Shown: positions 27,840 to 36,898 of the stretch, piece after piece
How positions within the stretch are numbered: position 1 is the stretch's first letter
Layout: each line of letters begins with the position of its first letter
Source: Thermoprotei archaeon
GTDB lineage: Archaea; Thermoproteota; Thermoprotei; Thermoproteales; B15-G16
Assembly (NCBI GenBank): GCA_003649205.1
Contig: QMRC01000001.1
Coordinates: 124,001-188,000 of the forward strand
DNA length: 64,000 nt
Direction of reading: 5' to 3'
Notes under the pieces: generated by a model
What the model was told of the DNA's origin: nothing
Seen by the model: the letters and a program-made list of their open reading frames with translations, nothing else
Database searches by the model: none
Made by a program: the position numbers and the translations under genes

Positions 27840-28990
27840 AGTAGCCACATTATAAGGCTGCTTCTTTCCGACCTCCGGAGGGATTACCAAATATAGCTAC
27901 TGCTTCGCTTAGGAAGAATAGCATCTTCATCAATAGCACTATTATTGTGAACCTTGTAAAGAAGAATATTGCCATGAATATCAAGAATATAGTGAGTCCA
28001 CTCACAAACTCTATGACTATAGTTACTGGTGTTCATGGGAAGACAACTGGACAGTCTAGTACTAGTTAGCTCTTGGTATGATTTTCATAGCTAAACCCCT
28101 GAAGGCTGGTATGACCTCAGCTATGAACATCTTAACTCTGGTTAGTAGTACAATGATTGATGTAGCGAAGTACACACCTTTCAGGGATGCCCATGTACTG
28201 GATTGAGTTACCTTGCAAGTCCCTACACTTTAGCTGGGTTTATGAAGTATCCTGTAATGGATGTCATTACCATTATAAGTCCAAAGCCTTCAGAGAACTT
28301 AATTTCGTCTATACTTTCTTCTAGCTAGCTAACGTACTCACCTAGCATATAAGCTAGGTGAGCAGCGAGAGAACTAGTATTTCCATGAGTTATTTCATCT
28401 GTATTTATAATGGTTCTCATAACTCTGTTTAGGTATGCTGGCTGAATACTTTAGTACAGTGTTATGACTATGAACCCTATAGCTACCAACTGCTATGGAG
28501 GAATATTTGGGCCTATAGTTAGTTTGGTAATGTTACTACTACAGTTAGTGAGACTCACCGCACTAAGTGACCTGTTGAGTAAACGAATTTCATGGGTGTG
28601 AATTTGGCAGTGAATAGACGAATTATGAATCCTAAGTCATTATTATAGCTGTGTAGCTTCTGTACTTAGCTATTAAATCGCTTATAAGCTAACATAGTCA
28701 AGTGGGTATTTAGGAGTTAAACCTGCAACGCTACCTAATAGATTCTGGAGGTTTTTCTGGAAATTTATTAGCTCTTGAACGAATAATGTTGCTCTAGTAG
28801 TTGTTATTCCTACTCCTCCATTACTTTGGATGTACTGATGATAGCATTGCTAAAAGGTTTTCTGAATCATAAACCTAGTGAAACCTACTAGACCTAGCAG
28901 TATTATCGGTTGACCAATACTATGTTTCTAGCTATCCAGACGAGTACATCAAGCACTTCTAGATTCTTCTCTCAGAAATTTTCCTATATA
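27840..28990 (-). pseudogene. Decayed PTS EIIC (UlaA/SgaT type)
   Basis: Minus-strand fragments in several frames match the UlaA family in order: GQPIILLGLVGFTRFMIQKT near 28900, VKMFIAEVIPAFRGLAMKII near 28100, LVLDCPVVFP then TPVTIVIEFVSGLTIF near 28000, and AVAIFGNPSGGRKEA near 27880. These equal the GQPAILVGLIALIG, EIVPAFKGIA, DCPVVFPYAP and FGNATGGRRGA landmarks of intact proteins. Many stops and frameshifts separate them. It is more like bacterial UlaA in some motifs than the intact gene at 24660. Confidence 0.72.
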
Positions 28991-29244
28991 CAATTCCCTA
29001 TGTGTGGTAATGATAGAATAGTAAGTTTCCATTTTAGTAAATAATGTTTAGTAAAGTGGGCTCGGGATGTTAACCTGTAAGGAATTGCAAAACAGATTTA
29101 AAGGGTTTAAATTCTGTGTAGTTAGTATCTCACTATGCCGCTTGTACCTAAAGAGACCCTATAATGTAGGTGCTTTTAAACACAGTAGCAAGTGAAATAA
29201 CGCAAAACACAAATAAACACAATTTCTTATACTCACACGGGCGA

Positions 29245-29335
29245 GCCGGGGTGGCCTAGCCTGGTCCATGGCGGCGGCCTGCTAAGCCGCTGGGGCAGTG
29301 GCCCCGCCCGGGTTCAAATCCCGGCCCCGGCGCCA
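29245..29335 (+). tRNA. tRNA-Ser (anticodon GCT)
   Basis: Class II tRNA with long variable arm. Acceptor GCCGGGG/CCCCGGC, G discriminator, CCA encoded at 29333-29335. The anticodon stem GCGGC/GCCGC holds loop CTGCTAA, giving GCU for AGC/AGU codons. Confidence 0.96.
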
Positions 29336-29353
29336 CTTCTACTAATTCCCTAA

Positions 29354-29731
29354 GTGTTACCTTCTGTAAACTTTGGTGGTGCGGTGGAGGTATTCCTTGG
29401 GGTGTAGAGGCCTATAGCTGGTTTTCAGAGGACTTACGATCCTGTAATTGGTGATACTCATAGCTTACTACTTGAGTATGGGTACTCTACACTATTTAGG
29501 GTACTTAGTTGATTAGTTGATCTCTTTTCGTGAATGAAAGAGGATGTGTCCAGGATTGGTTATGTTCTTTTTCACGGGCTTTCTCATGATGTAGAGGATG
29601 TGTTGTGTATGGTGTTCTGAGGAGAGTTTATTGAGGGTTACGTGAAGTAGGTTCTTGAGTCTAGTGTCTGTAGGTCTGATGTGAAGTTTTGAGGTGTTGT
29701 AACTAGGTCAATGGTTCATGGTGGAGAGTAG
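29354..29731 (+). pseudogene. Relic reading frame with six internal stops
   Basis: One frame from a GTG at 29354 stays protein-like for about 125 codons (VNFGGAVEVFLGV, RPIAGFQRTYDPVIGDTHSL, MKEDVSRIGYVLFHGLSHDV) but contains six TAG or TGA codons before a final TAG at 29731. No frameshift is needed to read it. I do not recognise the family. It lies between tRNA-Ser and the HEPN gene. Confidence 0.35.
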
Positions 29732-29734
29732 TAC

Positions 29735-30142
29735 ATGCCTTGTGAACGATATATTGACTGGCTGGATGAAGCTCTCGATGATTATGGTACTGCTGAGGAT
29801 CTCTTTCGGCTAGGTAGGTACAGTAAGACCTGTTTCTTCTGTCATCAAGCATGTGAAAAAGCTCTCAAGGCTTTACTAATCAAGAGAGCTGGTCGCTATG
29901 TACCGATACATAGTGTTGCTGAGTTACTTAGGATTGCTGCTTCGATCACTAATGTACCTAGTGAGTTAGTTAGAAAGGGTGATGTCTTGGATCGATTCTA
30001 CATACCTACCAGGTACCCTAATGCATGGCCTTCAGGTGCACCCTACAAGCACTACACTAGGGAGGATGCTGAGTTAGCTCTTAGATATGCAAGGGAGGTG
30101 CTCGAGTTTGTTAAGAGAGAGATTGAGAGAGATTCTAGCTAG
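29735..30142 (+). CDS. HEPN-domain protein (toxin half of HEPN-MNT pair)
   Basis: A 135-residue helical protein of the HEPN family found with minimal nucleotidyltransferases. The CFFCHQACEKALKALLI helix and RYVPIHSVAEL are characteristic; R-Y-V-P-I-H supplies the R-X4-H type motif that in many HEPN proteins forms the RNase site. The adjacent MNT gene begins before this one ends, as in HEPN-MNT toxin-antitoxin modules where the transferase AMPylates or otherwise silences the HEPN RNase. Whether this copy is toxic is not known. Confidence 0.82.
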   Translation: MPCERYIDWLDEALDDYGTAEDLFRLGRYSKTCFFCHQACEKALKALLIKRAGRYVPIHSVAELLRIAASITNVPSELVRKGDVLDRFYIPTRYPNAWPSGAPYKHYTREDAELALRYAREVLEFVKREIERDSS

Positions 30143-30491
30143 AGTGAGTTCTCTCGATCTTCTTGACGACTTGGTGAAAGTTCTGGAGGACTTAGTGAGG
30201 AGCTATAGACCTCTCTCTATCATTATTGCTGGTTCTCTTGCGAGAGGGGACTTCATTAGGGGGTTGAGTGATATTGATGTTCTAGTTATTGTTGGGTACT
30301 CTGTTGATAAGTTTAGTAGATTTCTGTTGAGAGCTGTTGATGAGGTTGATGTTGAGATTACGGTGTTTAGTCTTGAGGAGGTTATTGAGTGTATTGAGAG
30401 AGGTAATGAGTTTGTGATTGATGCTCTTGTACGTGGTTGTGAAGTATATGGTAATCTACGGGGTGTACTGCTTAGATATGTCAAGCGTTAA
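30087..30491 (+). CDS. Minimal nucleotidyltransferase (MNT antitoxin)
   Basis: A 134-residue nucleotidyltransferase with the polymerase-beta signature AGSLARGDFIRGLSDIDVLV (GS-X9-DXD). The ATG at 30087 overlaps the HEPN gene by 56 bases; a TTG at 30108 would shorten the overlap. The pair is translationally coupled and likely acts as a toxin-antitoxin unit. A second, unrelated-looking HEPN-MNT pair is at 51727-52540. Confidence 0.83.
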   Translation: MQGRCSSLLRERLREILARVSSLDLLDDLVKVLEDLVRSYRPLSIIIAGSLARGDFIRGLSDIDVLVIVGYSVDKFSRFLLRAVDEVDVEITVFSLEEVIECIERGNEFVIDALVRGCEVYGNLRGVLLRYVKR

Positions 30492-30525
30492 TTGTTAAAT
30501 AGTCTTGATCCTGTTTCAGTTTTGG

Positions 30526-31764
30526 GTGATTTGTATTGACATCTACCATAGTATTCACTTAACGTGTATCAATTGTGGTGAAGTGTTTCCTCCAAATGCT
30601 GTTTTGTATACTTGTCCTCGTTGTGGTTCTCTTCTTGAGGTAAGGTATGAGTTGAGAGTAGGTGTTTCATGGTCTATCTTTAGGTCAAGGCCTTTCACTA
30701 TGTGGAGATATCGTGAGTTGATTCCTGTTGATACAAGGTACGTGGTTTCTCTTGGTGAAGGTGGTACACCACTGTACAGAGCTGAGAAGTTAGCTAGGTG
30801 GGTTGGTGTTAAGCGTCTTTACTTGAAGTTTGAGGGTGCTAATCCGACAGGTTCGTTTAAGGATAGAGGTGTTTGTGTTGGTATTGCGAAAGCTCTGGAG
30901 TGTGGTGCTAGGGTTGTTGCCTGTGCTTCAACGGGTAATACTGCTGCTTCTGTCGCTGCGTATTCAGCGAGAGCTGGAGTGAAATGTGTTCTCTTCTTAC
31001 CTGAAGGTAAGGTTGCTCCTGGTAAGTTATTTCAAGCACTTCTCCATGGAGCTACAGTAATCGAGCTGAATTGCAACTTTGATGAAGCACTGAGGTTAGT
31101 GCTTAAGCTATGTGGGCGAGGTTGCATGTACTTACTGAACTCAGTTAATCCATGGAGGTTAGAGGGTCAGAAGTCTATTGCGTATGAGATAGCTGATGTC
31201 ATTGGTGTTCCAGATTATGTCGTTGTCCCTGTGGGTAATGGTGGAAACATATCAGCTATATGGAAGGGCTTTCGTGAACTACATGACCTCGGTCTAGTAG
31301 GTGAATTACCTAGGATGATTGCTGCTCAAGCTACGGGCGCTGCACCTATCGTTAAGGCATTTAGGGCTGGTAAGGTAACGGTAGATCCTGTTAATGAGCC
31401 TGAGACTATAGCTACAGCCATTAGGATTGGAAATCCTGTCAATGCACCTAAAGCACTTAAAGCGCTTTACGAGTCTAGAGGACTTGCTGAAGCTGTTAGC
31501 GATTACGAGATATTGGAAGCGCAGGTAGCTATCGCTAGGTATGAGGGTATTGGTGTTGAGCCTGCTAGTGCTACCTCAGTTGCTGTATTGAGGAAGCTAG
31601 TTCATGAGGGAGTACTTGAACCTGATGCAACATATGTATGTGTTCTCACAGGACATGCACTTAAGGATCCTTCGGTAGTAGATTACCTCAGTAAATGGGT
31701 TGAAAGGTATCGGTGTGGTGTAGGTGATATTCACTACATTCTTGAAACCGTGCTGAGGAAGTGA
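30526..31764 (+). CDS. thrC: Threonine synthase
   Basis: Converts O-phosphohomoserine to threonine with PLP. An N-terminal zinc ribbon (LTCINCGEVF and YTCPRCGSL) precedes the fold-type II domain, with the PLP lysine in NPTGSFKDRGV, the glycine-rich CASTGNTAASVAAYSARAG, and PVGNGGNISAIWKG for phosphate binding. I place the start at the GTG at 30526, about 29 bases after a TTAAATA element, as a leaderless message; a TTG at 30505 is in frame but lies on the promoter. Confidence 0.93.
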   Translation: MICIDIYHSIHLTCINCGEVFPPNAVLYTCPRCGSLLEVRYELRVGVSWSIFRSRPFTMWRYRELIPVDTRYVVSLGEGGTPLYRAEKLARWVGVKRLYLKFEGANPTGSFKDRGVCVGIAKALECGARVVACASTGNTAASVAAYSARAGVKCVLFLPEGKVAPGKLFQALLHGATVIELNCNFDEALRLVLKLCGRGCMYLLNSVNPWRLEGQKSIAYEIADVIGVPDYVVVPVGNGGNISAIWKGFRELHDLGLVGELPRMIAAQATGAAPIVKAFRAGKVTVDPVNEPETIATAIRIGNPVNAPKALKALYESRGLAEAVSDYEILEAQVAIARYEGIGVEPASATSVAVLRKLVHEGVLEPDATYVCVLTGHALKDPSVVDYLSKWVERYRCGVGDIHYILETVLRK

Positions 31765-31765
31765 T

Positions 31766-32254
31766 TTAGAATGGTACTCTACTTCTCCATGAGACAATAC
31801 CTGTTATCGTGAAGTAGAGTGAGAAGAAGATAACGTAGTTCCTCAGATACGGTACCTCCACGTATGGTTCTACGACGTACATACTACCAATGACTAGCGT
31901 AGCTATGGTAGTACTCACAACTATCTGAATTAGGCTTCTTAACTGTAATAACCTTAGCCTGGTAACGTAGTAGAGAGATGTTATGGATGATGCTATGTTG
32001 TATGAGATAACGTAGCTAGGTAACAGTACAGTAACTGCCATAAGTACTGTGAAGTCAAGTATGGCTCTACACCCAAGTATTGTTGAGAGAATTACTGGTA
32101 CCAATATCATAGCTCCGAGGAGTGGCGCATTCTTAGTGAGAATGTCATTATTCCTGAGTACCTCTCGATTTGACTTACTGGTAGGGTTCAGGTTCACTAG
32201 TATGGATGTACAGAGAGCAAGTACATTCAGTAGTAGGTGGTCAAGTAGATTCAC
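31766..32254 (-). CDS. Integral membrane protein, unknown
   Basis: A 162-residue protein with about four hydrophobic segments, including APLLGAMILVPVILSTILG, FTVLMAVTVLLPSYVISYNI and LIQIVVSTTIATLVIGSMYV. I recognise no family. It is convergent with thrC, one base apart, and lies downstream of the winged-helix gene on the same strand. Confidence 0.55.
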   Translation of the reverse strand: MNLLDHLLLNVLALCTSILVNLNPTSKSNREVLRNNDILTKNAPLLGAMILVPVILSTILGCRAILDFTVLMAVTVLLPSYVISYNIASSITSLYYVTRLRLLQLRSLIQIVVSTTIATLVIGSMYVVEPYVEVPYLRNYVIFFSLYFTITGIVSWRSRVPF

Positions 32255-32347
32255 TAACTCAGTCCCCCTTTTCTGAACTGATCGTTATCACCAGACTTAT
32301 ATCTCTTAACCGATATCACCTAGGTAAAGAATACATGTGCTCTAGAT

Positions 32348-32857
32348 CTACCTAATGTACTTCTCTAAAGTTCTCGAGAAGACTTCTCTCAATTCATCTG
32401 GGTTAAGCGATATGTACTTACACAGTCTAGCTAAGCTCATAGCGTAGATCTCAAGTAGCTCAAGAACTATCTTCTTTAATTCCTCAGGCTCGATACCCCT
32501 GATGGACTTTAACAGCAGCGCAACACTCTTACCGATGGGTGTTAATCTGTACCACTTAACCCAGACGTACTTCTCACCCGTCTTAATCTTCTCAATGCCC
32601 TCCTCGAGAATACCTTCCTCTACAAACATTCTGAGGTACCTAATTATCGTCTTATTCGAGTGGCCACGTAACTTCCTGATTAAGTCCTTCTGGTATGTCT
32701 TGTCGTGCATATCCATGTTCAGCAGTATGTCGATAGCTACTTTCGACCTGAAGATCGTTGAAAGTACGTTAATCCAGTACTCTCTCCTACACGGTAGCAA
32801 CAATATTACTGGCCAGTACTTTAGCTCCTGCTCTCTCTCGGTAAGCACTCTCCTCAC
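32348..32857 (-). CDS. Winged-helix transcriptional regulator
   Basis: A 169-residue protein. Residues about 35-85 form a winged helix: AIDILLNMDMHDKTYQKDLI, then RKLRGHSNKTIIRYLRMFVE as the recognition helix and EEGILEEGIEKIKTGEKYVW as the wing. The C-terminal half is helical and may dimerise. It is divergent from the ECF transporter operon starting at 33008 and could control it. Confidence 0.72.
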   Translation of the reverse strand: MRRVLTEREQELKYWPVILLLPCRREYWINVLSTIFRSKVAIDILLNMDMHDKTYQKDLIRKLRGHSNKTIIRYLRMFVEEGILEEGIEKIKTGEKYVWVKWYRLTPIGKSVALLLKSIRGIEPEELKKIVLELLEIYAMSLARLCKYISLNPDELREVFSRTLEKYIR

Positions 32858-33007
32858 CCTATCAATACACTCTCGGTAGGTGGGTGTAGTAAAGTGTAGC
32901 CCTTACGCCTTTGGAATTTGCTCTTAGTAATTAGCTTATCATGGTAACGTTTATATGACGGAGTTTCCCTCTGTACACTGGAGTGTTGTTTAGGGAAGTG
33001 TATCTTC

Positions 33008-33775
33008 ATGGGTAGCTGGTGTGAGTACAAAAGACCATTTACGCTAAAGGTCGCATTGATTGCTGTGTTTGCTGCTTTCTTCTACGCAATTCTCTGGCTT
33101 CCAGGAATTCCAGCTATCGGTATTCCAGGTCTCAAAATTCAGTGGACTGCATCAATGGCTTCTGTCATAGCTATGTTACTAGGACCTGGTCTTGCACCGA
33201 TCGCTGTTCTCATAGGTTCTGTACTCAAGACACTGTACCCTCTAACTCCCTTCGGTATACCATTCATGTTCTGTCCAGTTCTTAATGCTATCTGTGTCTC
33301 CTTGATGTTGAGAGCAAGGAGTTTCTACCTCGCTTACCTAGTACCGCAACTGTACTTCATCACAATGCTGGTGCTCACATACTTGACACCAGTATTCTAC
33401 GGATACCTCTACCCATACTACGTAGTTGGGCTTGCAGATGTGATAGCAGCTACAGCTCTTGTACTACCAGCTTACTTACTTAGTCGTGGAGTATTCACTA
33501 CTACATCGTTGAAAACTGCTATTGGACTCTTCTTAGTTATGTTCATAGGTACTGAGGCGGATATTGTGCTAGGTGACTTTGCATTCTGTCTACCGATTGT
33601 ACACCGTACACTCTTTGGAATTCCAACGGAAGCAGCTAGAATGGCATTTCTTGCTAAGCCACTGTACATAGCTATTGAGCACGTACTTAGAGCATTACTC
33701 GCTTACTTGGTAGCTATACCGTTGCTTAGTATAGTTCGTAAGAGTAGTAGGTTGAGGTATGTATTTGGTCTATAG
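33008..33775 (+). CDS. ECF transporter substrate-binding (S) component
   Basis: A 255-residue membrane protein with about six helices (VALIAVFAAFFYAILWLPG, LGPGLAPIAVLIGSVLKTL, LADVIAATALVLPAYLLS). Its place directly before two energy-coupling ATPases and a T component identifies it as the substrate-specific subunit of an ECF importer for a vitamin or metal. I cannot name the ligand: it lacks the HXH N-terminus of CbiM/NikM. A TATA element (ACGTTTATATGA, 32947-32958) precedes it. It is separated from the first ATPase gene by 17 bases. Confidence 0.78.
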   Translation: MGSWCEYKRPFTLKVALIAVFAAFFYAILWLPGIPAIGIPGLKIQWTASMASVIAMLLGPGLAPIAVLIGSVLKTLYPLTPFGIPFMFCPVLNAICVSLMLRARSFYLAYLVPQLYFITMLVLTYLTPVFYGYLYPYYVVGLADVIAATALVLPAYLLSRGVFTTTSLKTAIGLFLVMFIGTEADIVLGDFAFCLPIVHRTLFGIPTEAARMAFLAKPLYIAIEHVLRALLAYLVAIPLLSIVRKSSRLRYVFGL

Positions 33776-33792
33776 TTTGAAGTGATGTAGCT

Positions 33793-34650
33793 ATGTTGAG
33801 GAATAGGGATGTTGTCATTGAGTTTAGAGGTGTTTGGTATAGGTATCCACATAGTGATGACTACGCTCTCAAGGATATCAATTTGAGGATTTACCGTGGT
33901 GAATTTGTCGTTGTTGTTGGTCCTAGTGGTTGTGGTAAGTCAACTCTTGTTCGCTGTATCAATGGTCTGATACCGCACTACTATGGTGGTGAGTTGAGAG
34001 GTCAGGTAATTGTTTGCGGTTTAGATACTAGAGAGGTTACTGTTCAAGAGATTTCTAGGTACGTTGCAACAGTTCTTCAAAATCCTGAAGATATGTTGAT
34101 CACTGATCTAGTTGAGGATGAGCTTGCTTTCACACTCGAGAACTTAGGTTACTCAGAATCTGAGATTAAGGAGAGAATTAGGTGGGTTGCTAAGTTACTA
34201 GATATCGAGCACCTACTAAGGAGATCAACACTAGATCTCTCTTATGGTGAGATGCAGAAAGTCGCTTTCGCAACAGCTCTCATACTGAAGCCTAAGATTC
34301 TTCTACTCGATGAGTTTACTAGTAATCTCGATCCGTACTCAGCACAGTACTTCGCATCTATTGTAGATGAGCTTAGACGTAAGGAGGGCACTACTGTCAT
34401 CAATGTATGTCATAGGTTGGAGTACTTCCTCAAGTACTGTACGAGGTTAATTGTCATGAATTCAGGTAGAGTAGTAGCTGATGGTGATCCACGGACAGTA
34501 CTTTACGATGTACTTGAGGATTACAATTACCCACCTTTAGTTTTCATCTTCAAGAACTTGAGGGAACTCGTGAATCTTTATGGTAAACCAATTACTGTTG
34601 AGGAGGGTAGATTAGTTCTTGAGAAATTCCTCAAAAGAATTAGTAATTGA
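33793..34650 (+). CDS. ecfA1: ECF transporter ATPase (A1)
   Basis: A 285-residue ABC ATPase with Walker A GPSGCGKST, Q-loop VLQNPEDMLI, signature LSYGEMQK, Walker B ILLLDEFTSNLD and switch VCHR. The C-terminal extension is typical of energy-coupling factor ATPases. It pairs with the second ATPase, whose start lies 32 bases inside its 3' end. Confidence 0.88.
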   Translation: MLRNRDVVIEFRGVWYRYPHSDDYALKDINLRIYRGEFVVVVGPSGCGKSTLVRCINGLIPHYYGGELRGQVIVCGLDTREVTVQEISRYVATVLQNPEDMLITDLVEDELAFTLENLGYSESEIKERIRWVAKLLDIEHLLRRSTLDLSYGEMQKVAFATALILKPKILLLDEFTSNLDPYSAQYFASIVDELRRKEGTTVINVCHRLEYFLKYCTRLIVMNSGRVVADGDPRTVLYDVLEDYNYPPLVFIFKNLRELVNLYGKPITVEEGRLVLEKFLKRISN

Positions 34651-35464
34651 GGTTCGAGATCTCTGGTTTAGGTACTCTAGAGAGAGTCCTTGGGTACTTA
34701 GAGGTATTGATCTTGAGCTATATAGTGGTGAGATTGTTGCTATTGTCGGTAGGAATGGTTGTGGTAAAACTACCTTGATTAAGCACTTCAATGGTCTTCT
34801 CAAGCCATGTAGAGGTATTGTGAAGGTCTTAGGTATGGATACGAGGTATGTAAGTACGAGTGAGCTGTCTAAGTACGTTGGTATTGTATTTCAGAACCCG
34901 ATTTATCAATTCTCGTGTTCAACAGTATTCGATGAAGTAGCTTTTGCACTTAGACTACGCAACTTACCAAGTGATGTAGTTGAGAAGCTAGTTAACTCAG
35001 TTCTAAGTGAGTTAGGAATAGTTCATCTAGCTAATAGGTGCCCATATGATCTATCTCTTGGTGAGCAACGTCGTGTATCGATAGCGTCAGTACTCGTGTA
35101 TAGACCTAAGGTTTTGGTACTTGATGAACCGACGACTGGTCTAGATTACAGGAGTAAGCTCTTTCTACTGAACGTCATAAGGAGGGAGAGGGAGAGAGGT
35201 TGTTGCATTGTGCTCGTTACGCATGACATGGAGTTTCTCTGTGAGTTAAAACCTGATAGAGTAGTCTTGATGGATGATGGGAAGGTAATCTACGTTGGTG
35301 ATCCTAGAGAGGTTATGTATAGTCCTGAATTACTTAGTAGATGCAATCTAGTACAACCTCAAGTACCTGCGCTTTCCCGAGGATTGCTCTCAGCAAGGCC
35401 TCTATCAGCGAAGGAGTTCTTGAGTGAGTTCATGAAGATGAGGGATGTGAGTGGTACTCCGTAG
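34619..35464 (+). CDS. ecfA2: ECF transporter ATPase (A2)
   Basis: A 281-residue ABC ATPase with Walker A GRNGCGKTT, Q-loop VFQNPIYQFS, signature LSLGEQRR, Walker B VLVLDEPTTGLD and switch VTHDM. It starts at a TTG inside the end of the A1 gene, and the T-component gene overlaps its own 3' end by 14 bases, so all four ECF genes are coupled. Confidence 0.88.
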   Translation: MRNSSKELVIEVRDLWFRYSRESPWVLRGIDLELYSGEIVAIVGRNGCGKTTLIKHFNGLLKPCRGIVKVLGMDTRYVSTSELSKYVGIVFQNPIYQFSCSTVFDEVAFALRLRNLPSDVVEKLVNSVLSELGIVHLANRCPYDLSLGEQRRVSIASVLVYRPKVLVLDEPTTGLDYRSKLFLLNVIRRERERGCCIVLVTHDMEFLCELKPDRVVLMDDGKVIYVGDPREVMYSPELLSRCNLVQPQVPALSRGLLSARPLSAKEFLSEFMKMRDVSGTP

Positions 35465-36197
35465 AAGTTCAGTTACAACAGCTCTATTCTATAGACCTCG
35501 TGAAACAGTACTTCATAAACTCAATCCACTAACTAAGCTAGCAATGATACTGATCATAACAGCAGTCCTCTTCAACACAGATAACCCAATAAAGCTAGCT
35601 ATTACACTTACTACGGTTCTCATACTCTTACACCTCGGTAAGGTACTGAGAAGCAGTCTAGTACTCATGACAACACTACTACCGATGTTTGCGCTGCTCT
35701 TCACAGTGTGTGCACTATCGTGGATGTACGTAGCTGACAAACCACCAACAACAGCAATCACAATAGCGACACTCATAACTACGAGACTAGTCATATTGAC
35801 CTTATCACTTCCAATACTCTACTCAACTACGAGACTGAGCGACATAGCTAGATCACTCCTACTACTCAAGATTCCCTTAAGCGCAGTACTCCCAATAATT
35901 CTAGCCTATAGATTCATACCGGTACTCCTAAGAGACCTAGCAACAGTGTACGAATCACAGATCTCTCGTGGATTAAGCTTTAGGACGAAGAACCCAGTGA
36001 AGATAATCAAGAACCTAGTTCCAGTAGCGATACCAGCAGTAATCGTAGCTACATTGAGGGCTATAGACCTAGCTGAAGTCCTAGCACTAAGAGGTGTAGC
36101 ACTCAAGAAAGTAAGATCTAGACCATCCATAACCCACTATGATGTACTACTGCTCGCAGTAGTAATAGCAATAGCAACAATACCCTTCACCACCTAA
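35451..36197 (+). CDS. ecfT: ECF transporter transmembrane (T) component
   Basis: A 248-residue membrane protein with an N-terminal block of four to five helices and a cytoplasmic region carrying the two Ala-Arg-Gly-like coupling motifs (ISRGLSFRTKN and ALRGVALKKV) that contact the ATPases. It starts at a GTG overlapping the A2 gene. The last helix ends at the C-terminus. Confidence 0.87.
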   Translation: MVLRRSSVTTALFYRPRETVLHKLNPLTKLAMILIITAVLFNTDNPIKLAITLTTVLILLHLGKVLRSSLVLMTTLLPMFALLFTVCALSWMYVADKPPTTAITIATLITTRLVILTLSLPILYSTTRLSDIARSLLLLKIPLSAVLPIILAYRFIPVLLRDLATVYESQISRGLSFRTKNPVKIIKNLVPVAIPAVIVATLRAIDLAEVLALRGVALKKVRSRPSITHYDVLLLAVVIAIATIPFTT

Positions 36198-36256
36198 AAT
36201 GAGAAACCTAAAAGTAGATACATTAAAAACCTAGAGAGAAGTACACAGTCGATAGA

Positions 36257-36344
36257 GCCGGGGTGCCCGAGCCAGGTCAAAGGGGGCGGATTCAGGGTCC
36301 GCTGGTGTAGGCCTGCGTGGGTTCAAATCCCACCCCCGGCACCA
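36257..36344 (+). tRNA. tRNA-Leu (anticodon CAG)
   Basis: Class II tRNA with a long variable arm. Acceptor GCCGGGG/CCCCGGC, A discriminator, CCA encoded at 36342-36344. Anticodon stem GCGGA/TCCGC with loop TTCAGGG gives CAG. It ends 5 bases before the stop codon of the convergent gene. Confidence 0.95.
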
Positions 36345-36349
36345 CAAAC

Positions 36350-36793
36350 CTAGCTCTCTAGCACCTCTATGTAGACTCTAACTCTCTTACCTATCAACCT
36401 AGCTGGAACCTGTACCTCAATAACAGCTCTTCTCCTAGTTTGTTTCTGCTGTTGCTGCTTCTTGGTCTTTCTCTGTGGTTTCTTCTCCTTAACAACAACT
36501 TCCTTAGGCCCAATTCTCTCAACTACCTTTGGTGATGTCTTAGCTACAACTTGTTCAATTGCACCGATACCCCACTTCGTTAGTGAGTATATTGCATTAG
36601 CTACTTCAGGTACCTCCGAGGGGAGAAATATTGAACCGCACTTAGGACATCTAACCTCACGTAGGTCAACTAACTCCATACCCTGGTACTCAGCCTTTAT
36701 ACCGTATACGTACCTCAATTCGAATCTACCATCAAATACAACAATAACTTCACTCCAATCAGCTCCACATCTAGGGCACTTACCGTAGCTCAA
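36350..36793 (-). CDS. Zinc-ribbon protein, unknown function
   Basis: A 147-residue protein with two CPXCG knuckles (CPRCGADW and CPKCGSIF) forming one zinc ribbon over the first 60 residues, then a helical segment, a very basic Lys/Gln-rich linker (KKPQRKTKKQQQQKQTRRRA) and a C-terminal beta segment. The charge pattern suggests nucleic-acid or ribosome binding, which is inference. I do not recognise the family. Confidence 0.65.
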   Translation of the reverse strand: MSYGKCPRCGADWSEVIVVFDGRFELRYVYGIKAEYQGMELVDLREVRCPKCGSIFLPSEVPEVANAIYSLTKWGIGAIEQVVAKTSPKVVERIGPKEVVVKEKKPQRKTKKQQQQKQTRRRAVIEVQVPARLIGKRVRVYIEVLES

Positions 36794-36898
36794 GTCTGAT
36801 CACCGTATTGAGAAACCATGATTTACTTATAAGGTTGTTCACCTCTGTGGTTCTAGGGTTACTGTACTTAGAGGTGAGAGTACTTGATATCTAGAGCT

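Noticed and set aside
32255..32347. GTGATAT...GTGATAA on the minus strand as a C/D-box RNA
   Set aside because: Boxes deviate too far and no CTGA is at the right distance.
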